The notes beneath the pieces are model-generated. The model made no database searches. It was not told where the DNA came from and worked only from the letters and a program-made list of their open reading frames with translations. A stretch of DNA of 64,000 nt from DATMNR01 sp963702765 (GTDB lineage Bacteria; Chloroflexota; Ktedonobacteria; Ktedonobacterales; Ktedonobacteraceae). Below, one piece after another: positions 26,461 through 34,102 of the stretch. Location of the stretch: contig CAVPEB010000027.1 of the NCBI GenBank assembly GCA_963702765.1, positions 215,132-279,131 on the forward strand, in the 5' to 3' direction. A program made the position numbers and the translations under genes. Position 1 is the first letter of the stretch. Each line of letters starts with the position of its first letter.

Positions 26461-26591
26461 TTACTCACTCTTTTCTTATGGGATGATACGGTCAATCGAA
26501 GCTATAGAATACTATAGCAAACTCATACCCTGATTTAACATCGGGTAATTACCTTATTTTTGGTGAGGTTATGTATAAGGTATATGTACTT

Positions 26592-27950
26592 TTACCCTAC
26601 CTGCGTTGGCACCTCGGCACGGGTCGCCTCTAAAATCATGCGCATGCCATATCTGGGGCGCAACGTGATGCGTGGTTGAGGAACAACCGTGAATCCAGGC
26701 ACAAGGCGAGGCGTGTAATGCTGGAGGATGGTAGCGAGCAATAAACGTGTCTCGAGTTCTGCAAAGGGCATGCCAATGCAGATACGCGGTCCTCCTCCGA
26801 AGGGGAAGTAGGCCCATTGGGGCACCTGCTGCCCATTGACAGGATCCCAGCGCTCAGGGCGGAATACATCTGGATCACCCCAGATGTCGGGCAGGTGATG
26901 CAGAACCCACTGACTAAAAATGGCAATGGTACCAGCCTCAAAGTGATAGCCATCCAGATCAAAGGAATCAACAGCCCTGCGAGTGAGCGTCCACGCGGGA
27001 GGATATACCCGCCACGATTCATTGATAACCCATTCAAGGTAGGGTAAGTTTGACAGATCAGCAACGCTGGGAGAACGGCCTTGAAGAACGGTATGTAATT
27101 CAGAGAGCAGCTTTTCAAGCACATGAGGATTCTGTGAAAGCAGGTAGAACGTCCAGCTCAAGGTGTTCTGAGCAGTCTCATGTCCGGCTGCTATAAAGGT
27201 CAACACCTGGTCATGAATCTGCTTATCCGTCATGGTGTTTCCCTCGTCTTGCGCCTCAAGCAACATCGAGAGTACATCGCCCACATCACGTCCATCCGCA
27301 CGGCGCTGCTGAATCAAGTCATACACGAACGTATCCAGCGCTCGCTTGCCCTCCATCATCCTCCCAAAGCGTGTAAAAGGAAGATCGATTCGCACCCTTC
27401 TGACCGAACCAACTGTTCTGGTGGAATTTGTCATCACAGTAGTAAATGCCTGCCCTAAACTCGCACTTTGAGTGGGCGAGTCCAGGTTAAACAGGGCCTT
27501 CATGATAATACGCAGGGTTAACTGTTGCATTTCCTGCGGCATATCAACCTCAGACCCGGGTTGCCATTGCGCAAGCATCTCCTCGGTAAGATGTACCATC
27601 GTATCGGCATAGCCTTCAACACGACGCTTGTGGAACGCAGGCTGCACAAGGCGGCGCTGCTGGCGATGGAAATCCCCATCAGTCGTCAGCAAGCCATCAC
27701 CAAGCAGAAAACGCAAATTTCCCAGACCGGGCTTTACAAAGTTACGGGGTTTCTCAACCAGGAAGAAGCGCACATGTTCAGGACGGAAGAACATCACAAT
27801 TTGCTGTTTGCCAAAGTGAACTGTAGCCATACGACCGTACGTCTCTTGCATCTCGCGCACAAAATGCAGTGGGTCGCGTCTAAATTGAAATGTATTGCCT
27901 ACGATTGGAAGTCCCTTTGGACCGGGTGGAAGTGTATCATTGTTTGCCAT
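26592..27950 (-). CDS. Cytochrome P450
   Basis: A 452-residue cytochrome P450 from the ATG at 27950; a GTG 17 codons earlier is possible. The proline-rich start (LPPGPKGLPIVGN) is followed by the I-helix oxygen-binding motif AAGHETAQNTLSW, the K-helix ExxR in NESWRVYPP, the RPERWDP meander region and the heme loop YFPFGGGPRICIGMPFA with the axial Cys. The form is close to the CYP102/CYP4-like soluble bacterial class with no membrane anchor. It needs a separate ferredoxin or reductase, and none lies next to it. The substrate is unknown. The gene is apparently monocistronic and 130 bases upstream of the GluTR-like gene. Confidence 0.92.
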   Translation of the reverse strand: MANNDTLPPGPKGLPIVGNTFQFRRDPLHFVREMQETYGRMATVHFGKQQIVMFFRPEHVRFFLVEKPRNFVKPGLGNLRFLLGDGLLTTDGDFHRQQRRLVQPAFHKRRVEGYADTMVHLTEEMLAQWQPGSEVDMPQEMQQLTLRIIMKALFNLDSPTQSASLGQAFTTVMTNSTRTVGSVRRVRIDLPFTRFGRMMEGKRALDTFVYDLIQQRRADGRDVGDVLSMLLEAQDEGNTMTDKQIHDQVLTFIAAGHETAQNTLSWTFYLLSQNPHVLEKLLSELHTVLQGRSPSVADLSNLPYLEWVINESWRVYPPAWTLTRRAVDSFDLDGYHFEAGTIAIFSQWVLHHLPDIWGDPDVFRPERWDPVNGQQVPQWAYFPFGGGPRICIGMPFAELETRLLLATILQHYTPRLVPGFTVVPQPRITLRPRYGMRMILEATRAEVPTQVG

Positions 27951-28352
27951 GTGTCTATTTGTCTTTCCTGGTTGTCTCTTGCATAAGGAATGAGCGTGCA
28001 CGCTCGGATATAATCATTGTATAACCTGTACAGGCTCTTCGCCATATTCTGATAATTGATATACGAACTAGAAGGGCTTGTGTTGCAGCTTTATGGCATT
28101 ACAGAACCCATGAAGCACGTTCCAGGGCTTGTCAGTGTGAACACTCACACGGTGTCATACTGAGCGCCAGCGAAGGATCTCACGCGATGGGTAACGAGAT
28201 TCTTCGCTTCGCTCAGAATGACACGAGGAGGCACAGAACGACAAAGGGGCGATTAGAATGACAAGGCTAGACCTAACTGTTGAAGAAGAACTTTCAACTG
28301 GATTTGAACAATGCCTCAGAGCAACAAATAGATTCAAGAAGGGAGTCAGCTT
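27951..28352. other. Divergent intergenic region with palindromic repeat
   Basis: About 400 bases between the P450 (minus) and the methyltransferase (plus). It contains copy 2 of the palindromic repeat (28152-28224) and, shortly after, a loose half-copy (AGAATGACAAGG near 28256). No gene is supported. Confidence 0.5.
28152..28224. repeat. 73-bp palindromic repeat family, copy 2
   Basis: Ends GTGTCATACTGAGCGCCAGC and GCTCAGAATGACAC, inner arms AGGATCT / AGATTCT, centre ACGCGATGGGTAACG. The centre is almost the same as in copy 1 (ACGCGTTGGGCAACG), which shows common descent. The arms are imperfectly paired. Confidence 0.75.
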
Positions 28353-29116
28353 ATGAACACATTTCGGTTGGGACCAGATGGCTTACTGGTGGGATGAAAA
28401 GCAAGGTGATGAAGGTGATCTTTGGCACAGGGCGTTGATTGATCCTCCATTGCTTCGCCTGGCTGGTGATGTACGTGGATTGCATGTACTGGACCTCGCA
28501 TGTGGAAACGGCTACCTTAGTCGCCGTTTCGCGCGTCAAGGAGCCATAGTCACCGCTGTTGATGCCAATGCGCCACTTATTGAGCTTATTCGCACACGAG
28601 AGGAACAGGAGTCTATCAGCCATTACCTATCATGTAGCTGATGCCGCTCAACTGGATATGCTTGAAGATGGCATAGTTGACCTCGTCATCTGCAATATGG
28701 CTTTGATGGATATCGAGGATGCAGCAGGAGCTATCCAGGAAGTTTCCCGCGTGCTCAAGTCAAGAGGACGCTTCGTTGCGAGCATTTCCCATCCTTGTTT
28801 TGATAAAGTGAACACATCCGGTTGGGAGATCGAATATATCTACCCTACCACCACGATCTGGCGAAAAATGAGCCATTATCGCGAGATAGCAGTAGACGAC
28901 CTACCCTGGCTAAAAGTACCTGGCAATGTCGTCAACACACGCTCGTACCATCGTCCACTATCATGGTATTTTCGCATCTTACGAGCCTCTGGCCTGCTTG
29001 TTGCAGCGTTGGAAGAACCCGAACCAACGGAGGAACTACTGGCAAATTCAGAGCAGGGGTCATGGATTGCTGAGATTCCACTTCATTGTGTGATTGAAGC
29101 ATGGAAGATCGAGTGA
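28353..29116 (+). CDS. SAM-dependent methyltransferase, two frameshifts
   Basis: The ATG at 28353 has GGGAG upstream. Two single inserted bases (near 28377 and 28621) split the frame; removing both gives 254 codons in one reading. Class I methyltransferase motifs are present: SAM-binding motif I VLDLACGNGYLSRRFA, motif II VTAVDANAPLIEL, motif IV-like DLVICNMALMDIED, and motif VI FVASISHPCFDK. The SHPCF pattern is typical of small UbiE/Methyltransf_11 proteins. The substrate is unknown. It is followed at 23 bases by the interrupted YCII gene on the same strand, so the two may once have formed an operon. Confidence 0.75.
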
Positions 29117-29139
29117 GGCTGAAATAAGGAGTACAAACT

Positions 29140-29397
29140 GTGCGCTATATGCTATTAATTTACGCCAGTGAGGCAGACTACTTGCACATGACAAACGAGG
29201 AGCGCGCTGCTATCATGCAGGGGCATGGCACATTTGCTCAAGAGGCGTTGCAGCGCGGCATACTGATGGGAGGAGCACCTTTGCAACCAACGAGCACAGC
29301 CAGGACTGTTCAAGTGCGTAAAGGTAAAACTTTAGTTACCGATGGTCCATTCGCCGAAACGAAGGAACAGCTTGCAGGTACGTATATTCTTGATTGC
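29140..29397 (+). pseudogene. YCII-family protein, 3' end lost at IS3 junction
   Basis: The first 86 codons are a normal YCII protein: MRYMLLIYASEADYLHMT, FAQEALQRGILMGGAPLQPT, then VTDGPFAETKEQLAGTYILD. YCII domains of this type (PhnB/YCII-related, DUF-like) are about 115-120 residues long. Here the reading frame passes without a stop into an IS3 transposase fragment right after ILDC, where a YCII protein would continue with an acidic helix. The missing C-terminus was not found beyond the transposase remnant. The start codon is GTG at 29140 with AAGGAG upstream. Confidence 0.75.
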
Positions 29398-30203
29398 TGC
29401 GAGCTGTTCGGCGTCAGCCGCAGTTGGTATTACGAGCGCACTAGCCAGCCAGAGAGCGATGCAGAGGAGATCGCTTTACGCGATCAGATCGAGCGGATCA
29501 TCCTCGAATTTTCCGGCTATGGTTATCGGCGCGTGACCCATGCCGAAGCAAGGCTCGGCTGGAAAGTCAATCACAAGCGGGTGCTACGCATCATGCGCGA
29601 GGAGTTCTTGCTCTGCCACTTGAAGAAACGCTTTGTGGTTATGAAGACCGATGCGCGGCACGGCTTGCCAGTCTATCCGAATCGGCTGGCTGGTATGGTG
29701 TTGATGGTACCCAACCAGGCTTGGGTGGCTGATTTGACCTATATTCGCTTACGAAGTTCCTTTGTGTATCTGGATGCATTTAAATGCGTTCTCGCGCCGC
29801 TGTGTAGGCTGGCATCTCGCGCGAGACATGAGCACACAGCTCACGCTCGCCGCGCTGCAGCAGGCCATTGTCGAGCGCCAGCCGCAGCCGGGCTTGATCC
29901 ACCATTCTGATCGCGGGGTGCAGTATGCCAGTCATGACTATATCGAACAGTGAGACAGATCGATTTACAGATCAGCAGGTTTCGGTGAGTAATCCGTATG
30001 ACAATGCGAAGGGCGAGAGCTTTTTCAAGACCTAAAAGCAAGAGGAGGTGTATCTCAAAAAGTATGAGTCGTTTGCCGACGCCGAGGCCAATGTGGAGGA
30101 GTTCATTGAGCAGGTGTATACTACCAAGCGATTACATTCCAGTTTGGGCTATGTGCCACCTGTGGAGTTCGAGGCTGCGTGTGCTGCACTGCCAAGCAGA
30201 TGA
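29398..30203 (+). mobile_element. IS3-family transposase (OrfB) remnant
   Basis: Starts inside OrfB at CELFGVSRSWYYE. Continues with GYGYRRVTHAEARLGWKVNH, NQAWVADLTYIRL (first Asp of DDE), the second Asp region DAFSRRCVGWHLARDMST, HSDRGVQYASHDYIEQ, NPYDNAKGESFFKT (Glu of DDE) and the tail RLHSSLGYVPPVEFEA. OrfA and the left end are missing. The frame is broken near 29774, where AVI is lost and the palindrome GCATTTAAATGC (29776-29787) occupies the site. In-frame stops occur near 29950 and at 30032. No clear terminal inverted repeats were seen. The element is inactive. Confidence 0.85.
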
Positions 30204-30372
30204 CAGACCGATGGCGCAGAGCGCTGAGACCTCGTCATTCAGACCAGCAAAACCCTGCTGTTTTTTTGCTTTCAATCAAGCCTACCAACCCGTACCGCGC
30301 AAGTGCACAGAAGTCAAGCGCATTGCGAGGTACGAGTAACTTGGCTTGACTCCTGGAAGCGGCGAGGTACAC

Positions 30373-30792
30373 TCATCCTGGCCTGATTGGCCTGCTATCC
30401 GACTCCACAGGGCGGACTGCGCTTTCTTGTATATTGGCCTGAATGGCATTAAGTTTTGCAGTTGGTATGAGGCTGATGGGGGATTCAAGCTTCATCGTCG
30501 GCATCAGGCTGATGGGGGATTCAAGTTTCATTTTAGTACTAGGGTTTTCCATTGCCCAACCCATAATACCAATGAAGACAAAGAGGAGGGAAACGAGAGC
30601 AACCCAGGGAAAATTGGAAATGAACAGCAACATCAAGCCAACGACGAAGACAATGATCGCTATACTCAACAGAAGCGGCCATAGACTTGGACCAGGAAGT
30701 CGAATATGTTGCACTCCTTCCTGTATTTCCCCTGGACCCAGCGTACGGGACACATTGACCTGGACACGTTGCAGTGATGGTTCCATACGCAT
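30373..30792 (-). CDS. Two-helix membrane protein with tandem C-terminal repeat
   Basis: A 139-residue protein. The ATG at 30792 lies just after the stop of the cupredoxin gene and is probably translationally coupled to it. An N-terminal cytosolic segment (LQRVQVNVSRTLGPGEIQEG) is followed by two membrane helices (LWPLLLSIAIIVFVVGLMLL, WVALVSLLFVFIGIMGW). The C-terminus contains a tandem duplication at the DNA level (unit of about 36 bases), giving MKLESPISLMPT then MKLESPISLIPT. No family is recognised. Co-transcription with the cupredoxin suggests a membrane-linked role. Confidence 0.6.
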   Translation of the reverse strand: MRMEPSLQRVQVNVSRTLGPGEIQEGVQHIRLPGPSLWPLLLSIAIIVFVVGLMLLFISNFPWVALVSLLFVFIGIMGWAMENPSTKMKLESPISLMPTMKLESPISLIPTAKLNAIQANIQESAVRPVESDSRPIRPG

Positions 30793-30800
30793 CCTCAAAC

Positions 30801-31666
30801 CTACTTCACTGTAATTGTCCCTACCATATAGGGGTGGTAAGAACAAATATAGTTATAAGTGCCAGGAGTTGTAAACGTGTACTGATAGGTAGCACCAACA
30901 ATAAGTTCCCCACTATCAAACTTCCCACTGTCGGTGGCCGTATGCGGGATGCCACCATTATTCGTCCATACTACAGTCGAACCCACCCCAATCGTAATGT
31001 TGGCAGGACTGAAGCCGGAGTTTGTGACGGAGACCTGGACGGTCGTTGGTTGTAGCTTTGGCGAAGGCGTGGGCGTGGGTTTAGGGGGCTGCGTAGGCGT
31101 TGGTGTTGGTGTGGTTGCCTGTGTAGGAACAACCGCGACTATCGTGGGTGTAGCTGTAGAACTCGCAACATGTGTTGGAGTAGCAGTGGGAGCGAGCGAA
31201 GGCGTTGCCGTGAGACTTGATGTTGTCGGCTGATCTGAAGGAGTCGGAGTAACAATCGGAGTTGATGCAGATTTATGTCCCAATACAGTTGAGACGCCGT
31301 AGCCAACGTACCAAGCACGAGAACGACTACCAGTATGGAGCATAACAAGCCAATGATTACTCCCCAATTCTTGTACCATGGCTTTTGGCCTCTTTGTTTC
31401 CTTTGTGACGATCCGTATTCCGAAGGAGGTTGAGGTTGAAATTGTCCTGGTTGGGGTTGGTCCATGCCATCCCCACTGGGGCTGCTGGGTATTCGGTGGC
31501 TGCTGTGGCATCCATTGAGTCTGTTGGGCATATGCCGGTTGCTGTGGTGCCCATTGGGATTGCTCCGTATAAGATGGCTGTTGCGTCGGCCATTGAGGCT
31601 GCTGGCCATTCGGTGACTGTTGAGACCCCATGAAGATTGCTGGCCATTCGGTGGCTGTTGACTCAT
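30801..31666 (-). CDS. Membrane-anchored cupredoxin with Gln/Pro-rich N-terminus, frameshifted
   Basis: The start ATG at 31666 has GGGGGAT upstream. The N-terminal part is Pro/Gln-rich with repeats of PQQPxxxQQxQW. A membrane helix follows in another frame (WGVIIGLLCSILVVVLVLG), then a Thr/Pro-rich spacer (TPTPSDQPTTS..., about 100 residues). The C-terminal plastocyanin-like domain has VQVSVTNSGFSPANITIGVG, the first copper ligand in GIPHTATDSG and the Cys-His-Met cluster CSYHPYMVG. The true protein seems to use three frames, with indels near 31623, 31470 and 31300. The copper domain itself is intact. The likely role is extracytoplasmic electron transfer. It is transcribed with the small membrane protein downstream. 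Confidence 0.7.
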
Positions 31667-31981
31667 AGTATTATCCCCCATTCATTGTTCAGTATTGAGA
31701 AGTTACATGTGAAGTAGCGTAAACATCTTGCTTTTGTAACTGGGTAGTACATCAGTACTGTAGATTGAACAACATTATTACTAATTGTGTCTCTCATGGG
31801 CATTCCAAAGAGAATTGTTAGTGTAACTCTTAGATGCCTTCCATGTTTTCTTATCCCATCTTACAAAACCTTCAAACAAATCTGGCTACTAGAGCATAAA
31901 ATGTTATAATGAGTTCTGAACACTCGTTCTTACTTATGAAAGAGCATATGCAACCGTTTGCCCATCTGGAGTATTTTCACC
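31667..31981 (+). promoter_or_regulatory. Divergent region with mutL promoter candidate
   Basis: 315 bases between the cupredoxin (minus) and mutL (plus). A perfect TATAAT stands at 31905-31910, with a weak -35 (CTGGCT, 31882-31887) at 17-base spacing. The rest is AT-rich with no gene. Confidence 0.45.
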
Positions 31982-34102
31982 ATGCCGATACGTCAACTCG
32001 AGCCTGATGTCGCCGCCAAGATTGCCGCGGGAGAAGTGGTTGAGCGACCTGCATCCGTCGTCAAAGAACTGATCGAGAACAGCATCGATGCTGGAGCTAC
32101 ACAGATTCGTGTTGATTTGATGAGCGGCGGGCTACAGCTTATCCGTGTGACGGACAATGGCACAGGCATTCCAGGCGATGAGTTGCAACTGGCGCTTTCC
32201 AGGCATGCTACGAGCAAGGTAGCCAGGATAGATGACCTGGAACACATTCGTTCACTTGGATTTCGAGGCGAAGCTCTTGCAAGCATCGCAGCGGTGGCTG
32301 AAGTTAACTTGCTCAGTCATCATCGTGGCGCATCACAAGGGGCGCAGGTAAACGCAACCAATGGGCTGATTTCCGACGTAACGACAGCCGCTTCTCCTGA
32401 TGGCACAACTGTCACGGTGCGCAATCTTTTCAGCGCGGTTCCTGCCAGGTTAAAGTTTTTGAAGAGCCGCCATACAGAGGTGAGCCATAGTCATCATTTG
32501 CTTGAACAATATGCGCTTGCCTATCCCGAAATTCGCTTCAGCGTTTTCAATGAGGGGCGGCAGATTTTCTCCACTCCGGGAGACGGCCAGCTTCCAAGTG
32601 TGCTGCTTGAAATTTACGGGTTGCAGATCACGGAGCAGATGGTGCCAATAAGCAGCCTCGACGGCAAGGATGACGATGCCGAGCGCCCGGTGGTGAGTGG
32701 TTTTACCAGCCTACCTACATGTTACAAGAGCACGCGGCAACACATGTCGTTTTTTGTAAATCGCCGCTGGGTACTCAGCCGCATGCTCAGCTACGCGGTC
32801 GAAGAGGCATATCACTCGCTTTTAATGGCTGGCAGGCATCCTCTAGCTGTCGTCAATATTAGTGTTGACCCCACACAGATCGATGTGAATGTTCACCCTG
32901 CAAAGACCGAGATTCGTTTTCTCAAAGAGCGGCGCGTTTACGCGGCGGTTCAGCGGGCCGTACGTCAGGCAATCCTGCAAGACGCTCACATGCCTGGATG
33001 GGGAAATGATACAGTAATCAGCAAGCAAGGCGCGATGAAACGTAGCCCCACATCAGATGAGAGATTACCATCCGAATCCATCGAGTTAGATCTGGATATA
33101 GAGGAGGAAGAGGAGCAATTCATTGCGCCCTCAAACGGAGAAGAATCACCTGCATTTCCTCGAGATAATCCCTGGATTACTGTTACTGAAGAGGAAACTG
33201 GCACAAAACCACCGATGCTTTCTAGATTATGGCAAAGTCATGTGCGGGGGCATGATGATCAGACAGATGATACGGCGAGCATGATATCGGCGAACGGGAC
33301 ACCCACAGAACAGGACACTCGACGAATACGGACACACACCAACAGGACACCCGCAAGGGGTGTCCCTACATTTCAAGATAACGATTCCCTGGATAGAGAT
33401 GCAGCGGATATAGCGTCGTCTCCTCCAGAGACTGTGCCACTTGCGGGTGCCAGAGGAGAGGAGGATTTACCCGGCACATTAAACATTCCGAATGAATCAA
33501 CAATGCCAGCGAAGGTAAGCCGACTACCACGATTACGTGTGGTAGGTCAACTTTCGCAAAGCTATATTGTCACTGAAGGTCCAGATGGGATGTATTTAAT
33601 CGACCAGCACGCAGCGCACGAGCGCATTTTGCTGGAGAAGATGGTGGCAGCTTTACAGGAACGCGCGCCCCTCTCACAACTGCTGCTCACGCCGATAACG
33701 CTCTCACTGGCGCCCGATGAGTTAGCGGCAGTTGAAGACCGCCTACAACAGTTAGAGCAGATTGGCTTTTCACTGGAAATACTCGAAGATTCCTCGCTCC
33801 AGGTGCGAGCTGTTCCAAATGTACTTGTCAAAGAGATGAATGCGCGCTCACTGCACGATTTGTTGATTGAGTTAACTGCAACAGATCAGCAAGGTCACTC
33901 TGAAACATGGGAAGAGCATGCACTGGCAAACGTAGCCTGTAAGGCAGCGATCAAAGCTAACTATTTCCTCACGGTCAGTGAAATGCGCGAGATGATCGAA
34001 CAACTGGAGCGCACCAACGCGCCATATAGCTGTTGTCATGGTCGCCCAACGATGGTTCATTTCAGCCTGTCTGCTCTTGAACGAGAGTTTGGGAGACGCT
34101 AG
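31982..34102 (+). CDS. mutL: DNA mismatch repair endonuclease MutL
   Basis: A 706-residue MutL from the ATG at 31982 (an upstream in-frame start at 31958 is less likely). The N-terminal GHKL ATPase domain is complete: IAAGEVVERPASVVKELIEN, DNGTGI, SLGFRGEALASIAAV, TTVTVRNLFSAVPARLKFL. The C-terminal domain carries the metal-binding endonuclease motif DQHAAHERILLE, and later ACKAAIKAN and SCCHGRPTM. It is therefore a nicking-type MutL of the MutH-less lineage. The linker (about residues 360-530) is acidic and poorly conserved, and it contains a GCAA-loop hairpin repeat encoding RTPARGVPTF. Its stop codon overlaps the GTG start of priA by one base, which implies coupling. Confidence 0.93.
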   Translation: MPIRQLEPDVAAKIAAGEVVERPASVVKELIENSIDAGATQIRVDLMSGGLQLIRVTDNGTGIPGDELQLALSRHATSKVARIDDLEHIRSLGFRGEALASIAAVAEVNLLSHHRGASQGAQVNATNGLISDVTTAASPDGTTVTVRNLFSAVPARLKFLKSRHTEVSHSHHLLEQYALAYPEIRFSVFNEGRQIFSTPGDGQLPSVLLEIYGLQITEQMVPISSLDGKDDDAERPVVSGFTSLPTCYKSTRQHMSFFVNRRWVLSRMLSYAVEEAYHSLLMAGRHPLAVVNISVDPTQIDVNVHPAKTEIRFLKERRVYAAVQRAVRQAILQDAHMPGWGNDTVISKQGAMKRSPTSDERLPSESIELDLDIEEEEEQFIAPSNGEESPAFPRDNPWITVTEEETGTKPPMLSRLWQSHVRGHDDQTDDTASMISANGTPTEQDTRRIRTHTNRTPARGVPTFQDNDSLDRDAADIASSPPETVPLAGARGEEDLPGTLNIPNESTMPAKVSRLPRLRVVGQLSQSYIVTEGPDGMYLIDQHAAHERILLEKMVAALQERAPLSQLLLTPITLSLAPDELAAVEDRLQQLEQIGFSLEILEDSSLQVRAVPNVLVKEMNARSLHDLLIELTATDQQGHSETWEEHALANVACKAAIKANYFLTVSEMREMIEQLERTNAPYSCCHGRPTMVHFSLSALEREFGRR
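33345..33375 (+). repeat. GCAA-loop hairpin repeat inside mutL, copy 2
   Basis: Stem GGACACCC / GGGGTGTCC around GCAA, followed by CTACATTTCA. It lies in frame in the variable linker of mutL and adds about ten residues without breaking the reading frame. A degraded relative (GGGACACCCACAG) stands about 50 bases upstream. Confidence 0.75.

Noticed and set aside
30934..31233. Val/Gly-rich plus-strand open frame
   Set aside because: Mirror image of the Thr/Pro-rich stalk of the cupredoxin; the low complexity explains the absence of stops.
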